Below, piece after piece: positions 25,840 to 33,324 of a DNA stretch of 64,000 bases. The stretch is from Streptomyces xiamenensis. GTDB lineage: Bacteria > Actinomycetota > Actinomycetes > Streptomycetales > Streptomycetaceae. The position numbers were made by a program, and so were the translations under genes. The first letter of the stretch is position 1. The number at the start of each line of letters is the position of its first letter. Under the pieces are notes generated by a model. It saw only the letters and a list, made by a program, of their open reading frames with translations, was not told the origin of the DNA and did not search any database. The stretch is from the NCBI RefSeq assembly GCF_000993785.3, contig NZ_CP009922.3:62001-126000 (forward strand), written 5' to 3'.

Positions 25840-26595
25840 TCAGTGCCGGGCTCCGCCGCGCGGTGCGGCGTCCGTCGCCGGCGGGAGCAGCCGCCGCGCC
25901 GCCCGCTCCCGCAGGGATCCGGGTGCTCCGTGCGCGGTGAGGTAGCCGGCGATGTCGCCGTGCTCCCGGGTGATCCAGCTCAGTGCCTGTTCCATGGCGG
26001 GGACGGCTCCGCTGTTCATCGCGTCGAAGAAGCCGATGTCCTTGCCCTTCGCGAGCCAGGAGGCGCGCCGCCGGGCCACGGTCGGGGCGACCGACTCGGC
26101 GGCCCGGGCGTGGTGGGCCACGATGTCCTGTGGCCGGGCGCCGGCCAGGCCGAGGGTCAGCGCCACGACGAGTCCGGTGCGGTCCCGTCCGGTGCGGCAG
26201 TGCACCAGCACCGCACCGTCCCGGGGTTCCAGGACAAAGGTCACCGCCTCGGCGAGCGCCCGGCCGTGCCGTTCGAGGTGCCGCAGGTACAGTTCGGCGA
26301 GCGAGGCGCACCGGCCGGGCTGCGGGCGTGACGCCTCGTCGCCGATGGGCAGGCGCCGGTAGCTCATGTCCGGCTGCGCGGCCAGCGTCTGGGGTACCTT
26401 GCCGGCTTCGCGGTCGCTGCGCAGGTCCAGGACGGCGGTCAGGCCCTGACCGCGCAGCAGGTCGATGGTGGAGGGGGCGTAGGGGGTGGTGAAGCCTCCC
26501 CTGAGCAGCCTGCCGCGGGTGAGGGGGGCACCCCGGATCTCCTGCCCGCCCACGTCGTGCACCAGATGGGGTGAACCGAGTTCGATCGCGCGCAC
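25840..26595 (-). CDS. tyrosine-protein phosphatase (PF13350-type)
   Basis: This 251-aa cysteine phosphatase has the P-loop VLVHCRTGRDRTGLVVAL, the HCxxGxxRTG nucleophile motif, near residue 135. Upstream it has LRGQGLTAVLDLRSDREAGK and the start LGSPHLVHDVGGQEIRGAPL, as in the Mycobacterium PtpB-like and secreted phosphatase family. GTG 26595 is chosen because GGGGAG lies 6 bases before it; the frame is open further upstream without family sequence. No signal peptide is seen. As first gene of the operon with the nucleotidyltransferase and exporter, it may dephosphorylate a pathway intermediate or a phosphoprotein. It pairs suggestively with the HPr-kinase-like protein across the divergent gap. 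Confidence 0.85.
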   Translation of the reverse strand: MRAIELGSPHLVHDVGGQEIRGAPLTRGRLLRGGFTTPYAPSTIDLLRGQGLTAVLDLRSDREAGKVPQTLAAQPDMSYRRLPIGDEASRPQPGRCASLAELYLRHLERHGRALAEAVTFVLEPRDGAVLVHCRTGRDRTGLVVALTLGLAGARPQDIVAHHARAAESVAPTVARRRASWLAKGKDIGFFDAMNSGAVPAMEQALSWITREHGDIAGYLTAHGAPGSLRERAARRLLPPATDAAPRGGARH

Positions 26596-27366
26596 GTTTT
26601 TCTCCCCTGCAATCGAGGTTCGGCAGAACGTCGTCCGCCGGACCGCATTCCGGAATGCGCTTTCCTGGCCCGGCACGTCCGCGTCCGTTCGGCGGCGTGC
26701 GACGGCATCATTCCGGGTTGCGCATGAAAAGAGGGATCCCCGAGGAGCGGCGCGGTGAAACGCGGGCATCTCGGGTACCTGTAAGCAGCAACTGCTCGGC
26801 GGGAGCCTAGGTTCCGCTCCGGGGGGTGTCAAGAACGCCTCGGGGCGGAAGCGCTTCACCAATAGGCGGCCGCCCGGGCCATTGTGTCCGCCGCATTCCA
26901 TGAGTGATCCGCAGGAGGGCCGGTCCGGTGGCCCGTTCGTTCCGGTGTTCACCGATACCCCGGCCTATTGTCGAACAATCGATTGCTCCCGCCCGTCACC
27001 TGCGGCTCCGACCGTTCCACCACCCCTCACCGTCGGGCCCGCCGGCACCGGCAGGGCGGCGCGCCAGCCGCATTCATCCTGTTCAGCGGTGGAACGAAGG
27101 GGACGCCAGGCGTTCATGAACCCCATTCCGTCCGGATCGCGGCACGTCATCTTGCCGGGACGATTTGAGCAGTTCTGGACCACTTCCCAGCGGATCCCCG
27201 GGTCCCGCACGGCCGCACAAAAACCGGCGATGTCGTAAATCTAGCCACAGTGTGGCTCCGTCGGAGGGAAGGAAAAGAGTCACTCCGCGCAGCGGGGGCA
27301 CGCGGTCGGAGAAGACTTTGCGCCACATCCGGCAACGGAAGACGGGAGCATCAAACGCTTGCGTGG
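26596..27366. promoter_or_regulatory. long divergent control region with repeated ATTCCG palindromes
   Basis: No supported gene lies here. Codon bias disappears and AT content rises compared with the neighbours. A perfect 16-base palindrome, CGCATTCCGGAATGCG, sits at 26644-26659, about 50 bases before the phosphatase start. Related pieces recur at 26709-26716 (CATTCCGG), 26892-26900 (CGCATTCCA), 27069-27075 (CGCATTC) and 27123-27130 (CCATTCCG), and CGGAATTCCG lies at 27524-27533. These look like sites for one dimeric regulator acting on both operons; no regulator gene is present in the locus. An 81-codon minus-strand frame (26965-27210) has weak codon bias and I do not call it. Confidence 0.5.
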
Positions 27367-27395
27367 TTGACGGCTGCCAATGCCGCTTCTAGTGT
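27367..27395 (+). promoter_or_regulatory. vegetative-type promoter of the nucleotide-tailoring operon
   Basis: TTGACG at 27367-27372 and TAGTGT at 27390-27395 are separated by 17 bases, matching the Streptomyces HrdB consensus. Transcription would start near 27402, leaving a leader of roughly 260 bases before the methyltransferase at 27660. The leader contains the CGGAATTCCG palindrome at 27524. Confidence 0.6.
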
Positions 27396-27567
27396 CATGG
27401 CTCGCCGCAAAGCAATCGTTTTCCCGGGCGTTCGCAACTCCGTCCCGAAATGGGCGGTCAATAGGGCGACGAGACAGCTGAATGCCGCCCTTGGTTGCGA
27501 CGGAACCGCGGTCGGCCGCCGCCCGGAATTCCGCCGAATCCCTCCATCTCGTACAGCGCGATTCGAC

Positions 27568-27663
27568 ATGGCGCGTTTTCCCGTTCCCGTGCCGCCCGCC
27601 GGCACGGCCGGTGCCCCGTGTCCATCCGATCAGCTTCGCCGAACCGGGAGAGCAGCCAGATGA
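27568..27663 (+). CDS. possible 31-aa leader peptide overlapping the methyltransferase start
   Basis: ATG 27568 opens a 31-codon frame (MARFPVPVPPAGTAGAPC followed by a basic tail) whose TGA at 27661-27663 overlaps the ATG of the next gene. This ATGA overlap inside a long leader would allow translational coupling. No good ribosome binding site precedes it. It may be chance; I see no leader/core pattern of a known RiPP class. Confidence 0.2.
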   Translation: MARFPVPVPPAGTAGAPCPSDQLRRTGRAAR

Positions 27664-28544
27664 CGCAGAGCATGACCGCCCCGCCGGAGCAGTTCCACTT
27701 CGGGATCGACTACATCCGCGAGCACTTCGGCAGCAACGTGGCACTCGCCACCCAGCAGATGGCCCACAACCGCTACCGGTCGAACCTCCAGCCCTTGGTC
27801 GACCACATCTTCGCGTCCTTGGAGCTGACCGGGCGTGAGTCCCTGCTCGACGTCGGATGCGGCAACGGTTTCATCCTGCGCGACATCGTCAGCAGGATGC
27901 GCGACGGCGGGCGCGTGGTGGCGCTGGACATCTCCCCGGCCATGCTGGAGCTGGCGAAGCGCAACGTGACCGTCGCGTGGGTCCCGCTGGAGTTCACCGA
28001 GGGCAACGCCAACGATCTCTCCCGCTACGCCGACGGCGCCTTCGACCGGGTGATGGCCAACTACATCTTCCACTACATCGACGAACCGGACACCGTGCTC
28101 TCCGAGTTGCGCCGGGTGACCGCAGCCGACGGGCGCGCGCTGGTGACCATCGAGGCGCGCCACTCGATGCCCGAGATGTACGCGATGCACTTCGAGGCCA
28201 TGGAGCGGGTCGGCTTCCCCGCCGACTTCATCGGCCGGCTCCCCCGCGGCCGGCGCGGCGTCATGACGCTGGACAACACCGCGGAGTACGCCGCCAAGCA
28301 CTTCTCCTCGGTCGAGGAGCGGCCCTATGCCGACGCCCTGCGCTTCGCCACGCCCGAGCCGTTCATGAACTTCTACGTCGCGGGCCACCGGTATTGCGGG
28401 GCCCTGCCCAAGGCCGACGACACGATCCCGCGGGAACTGTTCGACGCGCTGCACGCCGATGTGGAACGTCAGGTCAGCGCACGCATCGCCGAGCGCGGGT
28501 ACTTCGAGCTGACCAAGCACAACTCCGTCTTTGTCTGCTCCTGA
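27660..28544 (+). CDS. class I SAM-dependent methyltransferase
   Basis: This is a 294-aa cytoplasmic enzyme with a Rossmann-type SAM fold. Motif I is LLDVGCGNGFILRDI, the acidic loop is VVALDISPAMLELAKRN, motif IV follows as FDRVMANYIFHYIDEPDTVL, and RRVTAADGRALVTIEA is the post-motif. An N-terminal extension (FHFGIDYIREHFGSNVALAT) and a C-terminal cap (PFMNFYVAGHRYCGALPKAD) resemble small-molecule methyltransferases of biosynthetic clusters. GGGAGAG precedes the ATG. It is first in the plus-strand operon, 15 bases before the kinase-deaminase. The acceptor is unknown; a nucleoside or nucleotide is plausible from context. Confidence 0.88.
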   Translation: MTQSMTAPPEQFHFGIDYIREHFGSNVALATQQMAHNRYRSNLQPLVDHIFASLELTGRESLLDVGCGNGFILRDIVSRMRDGGRVVALDISPAMLELAKRNVTVAWVPLEFTEGNANDLSRYADGAFDRVMANYIFHYIDEPDTVLSELRRVTAADGRALVTIEARHSMPEMYAMHFEAMERVGFPADFIGRLPRGRRGVMTLDNTAEYAAKHFSSVEERPYADALRFATPEPFMNFYVAGHRYCGALPKADDTIPRELFDALHADVERQVSARIAERGYFELTKHNSVFVCS

Positions 28545-28559
28545 CCGCTGGAGACGGCC

Positions 28560-29627
28560 ATGACCACCCCTCACTCCCCACGCATCGCGCTGTTCGGGCT
28601 CCCCGGCGCGGGCAAGTCCACCACGGCCGCCCTGCTGCGGCACGCACTGGAAGAGCGCGGCGAGCGTGCCGCCGTCGTCCGGATCGCCGCCCCGCTGTAC
28701 GACGTGCAGCACGCGTTCCACGAGCGGATCGGCAGCCCGCTGGCGGAGGACCGCCAGGACGGCGCCCTGCTGAACTTCCTCGGCTCGCATTTCCGGCGGA
28801 CCGCGCCGGGCTTCCTGCTGGAGGACTTCCGGCAGCGCTGCGCGGACGCTCTCGCGGCGGGGGCCGACGTCCTCATCTGCGACGACGCCCGCCCCGTGGA
28901 TGCGGGCGAGTTGTCCGCGCAGGGGTTCACCCTGGTGCGGATCAGCGCGCCGGATGCCCTGCGCCGGGCCCGGAAGTCCGCGCGCGGCGACCGTACCGGC
29001 GGGGACGACATCCACCCGACGGAGGCCGGCGTTCTCGACGTCGAGCCCGACCACCGGATCGTCAACGACGGTGACCTCGCTCAGTTGGAGCGTCTGATCG
29101 CCTCGCTGCTCGCGGACCTGAACGGCGACCCGGTTGACGGCCGGCTCGGCGCGGCAGCGCCGTCCGGTGAGCGGGACCGGCTCCGGTCCCTGTTCGACAG
29201 GGCGGCGCGCCTCATCACCCCCCACTACGCGGAGAACCGCCACCAGATCGGCGCGGTCATCCTGACGGCGGACGGCCGGACCTTCACCGGCCTGCACATC
29301 GAGGCCATGGTCGGGCGGGCCTCGGTGTGCGCCGAGGCCGTCGCACTCGGCAAGGCGCGGGAGGCGGGTGCGACGGACCTGCGGCTGGTGCTCGCGGTAC
29401 GCCACCCCAAACCCAGTGAGGAGGACCGGCGCATCCGTCCGGTCCCGCCCTGCGGTCTCTGCCGGGAACTGCTCCTGGACTACGGTCCGGACATCCGGGC
29501 GGTCATCGGGGCACCGGACGACCTGAGCGTCGTCCCGATGAAGCAGCTGCTGCCGTCCAAGTACGTGGGGACCAAGTGGAATACGCCCGGTACCGCGCCG
29601 GCCGCACCCGTGCTCCGGCACGGCTGA
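28560..29627 (+). CDS. fused dNMP-kinase-like P-loop protein and cytidine deaminase
   Basis: This is a 355-aa bifunctional protein. Residues about 5-180 form a P-loop kinase: Walker A GLPGAGKSTTAALL, a substrate region IAAPLYDVQHAFHERIG, and a late strand ADVLICDDARPVDAGELSAQ. This is the pattern of deoxynucleoside-monophosphate kinases of the phage T4/COG0237 type. Residues about 205-340 form a cytidine-deaminase fold of the blasticidin-S-deaminase group: TGLHIEAMVGRASVCAEAVA supplies the zinc Cys and catalytic Glu (CAE), and PPCGLCRELLLDYG the other two zinc cysteines. All catalytic residues of the deaminase are present. The natural reading is phosphorylation and deamination of a cytosine nucleotide or an analogue. 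The fusion is rare, and blasticidin-type self-resistance is an alternative. Confidence 0.82.
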   Translation: MTTPHSPRIALFGLPGAGKSTTAALLRHALEERGERAAVVRIAAPLYDVQHAFHERIGSPLAEDRQDGALLNFLGSHFRRTAPGFLLEDFRQRCADALAAGADVLICDDARPVDAGELSAQGFTLVRISAPDALRRARKSARGDRTGGDDIHPTEAGVLDVEPDHRIVNDGDLAQLERLIASLLADLNGDPVDGRLGAAAPSGERDRLRSLFDRAARLITPHYAENRHQIGAVILTADGRTFTGLHIEAMVGRASVCAEAVALGKAREAGATDLRLVLAVRHPKPSEEDRRIRPVPPCGLCRELLLDYGPDIRAVIGAPDDLSVVPMKQLLPSKYVGTKWNTPGTAPAAPVLRHG

Positions 29628-29657
29628 CCGGCGGTACGCACAGGAGAGTGGGAGTCC

Positions 29658-30596
29658 ATGTCCAGTTTCGAGAGGTATCTCGTGGCCCGGTACCCGCGGG
29701 CGCGCGTGAGCCGGCTCAGCACGTCGAACAACTCCGTCTTCCTGGTGGACGACGCGGGCCGGCAGCTCGTGGCCAAGCACCTCACGGACACCGATATCCC
29801 GCTCTCCTATCTGGCCGACTCCAATGAGGCGCTCGCCCGTTCGGTCCCGGTGCAGCGGATCCACCATGTCCTCGACCGGGCGCAGGGGGATCCGTTCGAC
29901 GGGACGCTGGCCGAATACGTGCCCGGCACGGACCTGGCCACCGTGCTCGCCGGGAACGGGCGGGCGCCGGCGCCGCAGGAACTGGCCGCCTACCTCGGAC
30001 GCTTCCTGCTGGCGTGCCGTCAGCTGCCTCGGATGCACGACGGCTACGGCCCGTACAAGCGGACGGCGCCGGAGCTTGCCTCGCACGAGGAGTTCGTCGT
30101 GGGGTACGCCGCCCGCTACTGGGGGCGGGCCCGGCCCTTCTACGAGGGCACGCGGACCGGCGACGCCGTCGACGCCTGGGTGGAGCACGGGCTGCGCGCG
30201 GCGCTGCGGCGTAATCCGGCCCCCCACGCCGTCGTTCCCATCGACGCCAACCTCAAGAACTTCATCCTCACCCCCGAGCGGCGGATCATCGCGCTCAATG
30301 TGCCGATCGCCGCCGTGTCCACCCCGGCGCACGCGGTGGCGGCGGTCGGCGCCCATCTGCGGCACCGTCCGTACCACGCGGCCTTCCTCAATGAGGTGCT
30401 GGCGAGCCAGTGCCCGGCGGACGCGGAGATGGTGCCGCACTTCGAACTGTGGGCCCTGCTCGGCATCCTGTCCTTCTACGCCGTGCGCCACCCCCTGGAG
30501 CGCGACAGCTGGCGCGACTGGGGGTCGCCGGTCCTGCTGGACGAGGACTTCCGCGGCCTGGTCCACGACCTGCTGCAGAAACGGGCGACCCGGTGA
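29658..30596 (+). CDS. aminoglycoside-phosphotransferase-fold protein with degenerate active site
   Basis: This is a 312-aa kinase-like protein. The N-lobe begins with SRLSTSNNSVFLVDDAGRQL and VAKHLTD, where the Lys would contact ATP. The catalytic loop reads PIDANLKNFILTP; in APH enzymes it is HGDLHxxN, so Asp and Asn are kept but His is lost. The following metal-binding D-F/W-G-type motif appears as IIALNVPIAAVSTPAHAVAA and lacks the Asp. The protein may therefore bind a phosphorylated or nucleotide ligand without strong kinase activity, or use altered chemistry. Its stop overlaps the first dCTP-deaminase-like gene by GTGA. There is no close family name I can give. Confidence 0.65.
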   Translation: MSSFERYLVARYPRARVSRLSTSNNSVFLVDDAGRQLVAKHLTDTDIPLSYLADSNEALARSVPVQRIHHVLDRAQGDPFDGTLAEYVPGTDLATVLAGNGRAPAPQELAAYLGRFLLACRQLPRMHDGYGPYKRTAPELASHEEFVVGYAARYWGRARPFYEGTRTGDAVDAWVEHGLRAALRRNPAPHAVVPIDANLKNFILTPERRIIALNVPIAAVSTPAHAVAAVGAHLRHRPYHAAFLNEVLASQCPADAEMVPHFELWALLGILSFYAVRHPLERDSWRDWGSPVLLDEDFRGLVHDLLQKRATR

Positions 30597-31126
30597 TCCT
30601 CACCGGCGCGGCCATCACGGAGGCCGTGCGCACCGGAGACATCGTGGTCGATCCGTTCGACAGCGCACGGGTGAACCCCAACAGCTACAACTACCGCCTC
30701 GGGGCGGAGATCCACGAGGTGGTGACCTCCGGCGAGGCCGTGCCGGCGGCCCGCCATGTACCGCTCGTACCGCACGAGGGCCGGTGTCTGCTGCGCAAGG
30801 GGCACCTCTACCTCGGGCACACCCTGGAACGCATCGGCAGCCGGCGGTACGTGACTTCGCTCATCGGGCGCAGTTCCATCGGCCGGCTGGGGCTGTTCGT
30901 CCAGCTCTCGGCGGATCTGGGTCATCAGGGCGCAGTTCACCGCTGGACGCTGGAACTGCTGCCGGCGATGGACATCTACGTGTACCCGGGCCAGGTCATC
31001 GGCCAGGTCTCGTTCTGGAACATCCAGGGCGTCCCGGCCCCGTACGCCGGCTGGTACGGGCGCCACGACGTGCCGATGCCCTCGAAACTCCACACACCCC
31101 CCACGAGAACAGAAGAGTCGCCGTGA
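30593..31126 (+). CDS. dCTP deaminase / dUTPase superfamily protein, catalytic residues kept
   Basis: This is a 177-aa homotrimer-type fold protein. It opens as other Dcd proteins do (VILTGAAITEAV, then VNPNSYNYRLG). The active-site segment GRSSIGRLGLFVQLSADLG keeps the Ser and Arg equivalent to E. coli Dcd Ser111 and Arg115, and WTLELLPAMDIYVYPGQVIG keeps the Glu equivalent to Glu138. It should deaminate dCTP or a cytosine nucleotide analogue, possibly with triphosphate hydrolysis. Usual Dcd length is about 190 aa. GTG 30593 overlaps the APH-like stop, and the next paralogue overlaps its own stop, so all three are co-translated. Confidence 0.85.
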   Translation: MILTGAAITEAVRTGDIVVDPFDSARVNPNSYNYRLGAEIHEVVTSGEAVPAARHVPLVPHEGRCLLRKGHLYLGHTLERIGSRRYVTSLIGRSSIGRLGLFVQLSADLGHQGAVHRWTLELLPAMDIYVYPGQVIGQVSFWNIQGVPAPYAGWYGRHDVPMPSKLHTPPTRTEESP

Positions 31127-31665
31127 TTCTCAGCGGACCCGAAATCAGACGGCAGGTGAAGAACGACGTCATCACCGTCACGCCGTTCAACCCCGATCAC
31201 CTCAACCCCAACAGCATCGATCTGACCCTGGAGAACACCGTCCTGCGCTATCGCAGCCCGGTGATCGACCCGCGGGAGGAGCAGGAGGTCGAGGAGGTGA
31301 CCATTCCCTCCACCGGACTGCTGCTGGACCCGCTGGGCTTCTGCCTGGGCGCATCCCGCGAGACCGTGGGCAGCACCGCGTACGTACCCATGGTGCACGC
31401 GAAGTCCAGTACGGCCAGGGCCGGGCTGTTCGTCCATGTGACGGCCGATCTCATCGACATCGGGTCGCTGGGCACCGTCACGTTCCAGCTCTTCTCGACC
31501 CTGCCGCTCACGGTGTACCCGGGGATGCGCATCGCCCAGATGACCTTCTGGCGGCCCCAGGGCGACATCACCCTCTACACGGGGAAGTACCAGGGCTCCA
31601 AAGGGCCGAAGAAGTCGATGATCTTCCGCGATCCCTTCTGGCAGTCGCTGCCCGTCGGCCGGTGA
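31123..31665 (+). CDS. second dCTP deaminase-like protein, catalytic Glu replaced by Gln
   Basis: This 180-aa paralogue follows directly, with the same start pattern (VILSGPEIRRQVKND, LNPNSIDLTLEN) and HAKSSTARAGLFVHVTADLI. Ser and Arg of the active site are kept and the preceding Arg is Lys. In the strand that should read TLEL it has GTVTFQLFSTLPLTVYPGM, so the general base Glu is Gln. In E. coli Dcd the equivalent Glu is essential for deamination. It may therefore be a binding or regulatory partner forming mixed trimers, a pyrophosphatase only, or an enzyme with a different reaction. The gap to the HPr-kinase-like gene is short. Confidence 0.85.
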   Translation: MILSGPEIRRQVKNDVITVTPFNPDHLNPNSIDLTLENTVLRYRSPVIDPREEQEVEEVTIPSTGLLLDPLGFCLGASRETVGSTAYVPMVHAKSSTARAGLFVHVTADLIDIGSLGTVTFQLFSTLPLTVYPGMRIAQMTFWRPQGDITLYTGKYQGSKGPKKSMIFRDPFWQSLPVGR

Positions 31666-31702
31666 CGGCAGGGATCCCCGCATGCTCCGGAAGGGAATGT
31701 CC

Positions 31703-32770
31703 ATGAGCCGCGACCGAACGGCGATCGCGTCCGCGCGCGGGGCGGTCGTCCCGGTGACCGCCTCCCCCGAACTGCTCGACGCGCTCGCCCGGGTGATGGC
31801 CCCCTACATCGCCATGGAAACGGCCGACGCCCCCGTGACGGCTCCGCGGGTGAGGGTGGTCGACGACGCGCCCAGCGGGGAGGGCTGGCGGCGGATCGCG
31901 CTGCGCTCGGAGTACGAACCGGACCGGGTGCTGTGGGTCGACGACACCCGCCGGCACCTCGCGCTGCCGCGCGCGTCCGGGGAGTGGACGCTGCAGCAAC
32001 TGCTGCGCTCGGTACGGCATCTGTTGCGCTGGCAGTCCTACGCCAGGGGCGACCTGTTCCTGCACGGCGGGCTGGTCCGCGCCGCAGGCACCGGCATCGC
32101 CTTCCTCGGACACAAACGCTCCGGCAAGACCTCCAGCGTGCTGAGCGCCCTGCTCAACGGCGGCGCCGACTTCGTCTCCAACGACGATCTCGTCCTCACC
32201 GAAGACGACGACTCCCCCGCCGCCCTCACCGGCTACGGTTCGCCCCGGACGATCAACATCCGCACGGATGTCCTGCTGGAGCTGGCCCGTACCGCCCCGG
32301 CGCTGCGTGACCTGCTCACGCAGGCCGGCCATCCGACCAACGCGTTCCCCGGCCGGCACCACACCCGCGACGCCATCCGGTCCGGGGAGGGGACGCGGCT
32401 GCCGGGGTCGGTCTGGGTGCGCTGCGCCGAACTCGCCCGCGTCAGCGGGCGACCTGTGGTGTCGGAGGCCCGGGTCGACGCGGTCGTCCTGCCCCGGTTC
32501 GGCTCCGGTGACGGCGGGCCGGCTATCAGCCGGCTCGGACCGGAGGAGGCGCTGCGGGCGCTGAGCGAGCATGTGGAGGGGGAGGCGACCAAGTACGACC
32601 CGTTCCTCGCCGCCTGGTACCCGAACACGGATGGCGAGCGGCGCACCCGGTTGCTGCGGCGGCTCGCCGAGCGGACGCCCTGCTACCGCCTCACCCAGGA
32701 CATGGAGCGGCTGGGCGAGGCGACGTCGGTCCTGCTGCGGACCGTCCGGACGGCGGGTGCGGCGGCGTGA
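31703..32770 (+). CDS. HPr-kinase-like P-loop protein
   Basis: This is a 355-aa protein whose central part resembles the C-terminal kinase domain of HprK: DLFLHGGLVRAAGTGIAFLG then HKRSGKTSSVLSALLNGGAD (Walker A GxKRSGKT) and FVSNDDLVLTEDD, the acidic pair after the P-loop. The N-terminal 100 residues lack HprK's regulatory domain. Similar stand-alone proteins occur in RiPP clusters together with PF14907 nucleotidyltransferases; in paeninodin biosynthesis such a kinase phosphorylates a Ser of the precursor. ATG 31703 is chosen since GGAAGGGA ends 8 bases before it; ATG 31682 and 31697 are also in frame. A Ser/Thr or small-molecule hydroxyl is the probable acceptor. It is last in the operon. 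Confidence 0.72.
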   Translation: MSRDRTAIASARGAVVPVTASPELLDALARVMAPYIAMETADAPVTAPRVRVVDDAPSGEGWRRIALRSEYEPDRVLWVDDTRRHLALPRASGEWTLQQLLRSVRHLLRWQSYARGDLFLHGGLVRAAGTGIAFLGHKRSGKTSSVLSALLNGGADFVSNDDLVLTEDDDSPAALTGYGSPRTINIRTDVLLELARTAPALRDLLTQAGHPTNAFPGRHHTRDAIRSGEGTRLPGSVWVRCAELARVSGRPVVSEARVDAVVLPRFGSGDGGPAISRLGPEEALRALSEHVEGEATKYDPFLAAWYPNTDGERRTRLLRRLAERTPCYRLTQDMERLGEATSVLLRTVRTAGAAA

Positions 32771-32818
32771 TGCCCCTTCGGCCATGCGGATCCGGGCCGC
32801 CGTGGACGGAGCACGTCC

Positions 32819-33199
32819 ATGCACCCTGACCCGGGCACGCCGCGCGTCGACAGCGCGGCGCTCCTCACGGACGCAGAGGGTGGCGTCCTGCTCGCCCGCT
32901 CCCCCGGCGGAGATCGGCGGCTGCCCACCAGCAGGACGTCCCCGGAGCCCGGGTCCCGGGCAGACGGCGGCTGCCGGCGCCACCCGGTCTCGTTCCGGAG
33001 TTGTGCGGAGAGGTCGAGGACATCCCGGCCGCAGGGCTGTCGCCGGCGCGTACCGGCCCGCGAAGCGCGGGTCGGGCAGTTTTTCGCCGGAGCTCGCGAG
33101 CGATATCCCTTCACCAGTACGACAATTCCTGCGGATGGCGACGAAAAAGGAGAGTCCTTGGCGGCGCCCTTTTCGAAAGAGGGCTTGATTGACACGTAA
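32819..33199 (+). pseudogene. possible NUDIX-like remnant in a 555-base gap
   Basis: From ATG 32819 the frame starts DSAALLTDAEGGVLLARSPG, the typical first strand of a NUDIX fold. It then degenerates into Arg/Ser-rich sequence with no NUDIX box; in another frame a short ELCGEVEDIP-like piece appears. An intact NUDIX gene follows at 33325, so this may be a decayed duplicate. The 5' part of the gap is otherwise empty. Low confidence. Confidence 0.3.
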
Positions 33200-33218
33200 A
33201 CCGCGCCGCTCCTAGGCT
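33189..33218 (+). promoter_or_regulatory. promoter of the NUDIX gene
   Basis: TTGACA at 33189-33194 and TAGGCT at 33213-33218 have an 18-base spacer, a near-consensus vegetative promoter. Start would be near 33225, about 100 bases ahead of the NUDIX ATG. So the NUDIX/methyltransferase pair is transcribed apart from the main operon. Confidence 0.65.
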
Positions 33219-33324
33219 GCCTGTTCACCCGTCGTGACCTGGGTACGAGCACGGGCGACAGCTTTTCTTCCCGAGTGCGACACTCCATGGCCACGCATAT
33301 CCGCACCAATGACCGGAAAGACGC

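Noticed and set aside
26965..27210. 81-codon Cys-containing minus-strand ORF considered as a RiPP precursor
   Set aside because: There is no ribosome binding site, no leader/core pattern, only moderate codon bias, and no RiPP cyclase or protease gene nearby.
27630..30566. 978-codon open frame on the minus strand through the methyltransferase, kinase-deaminase and APH-like genes
   Set aside because: The plus-strand frames carry clear SAM, P-loop, CAE/PCxxC and APH motifs. The minus frame has none and is a GC-bias shadow.
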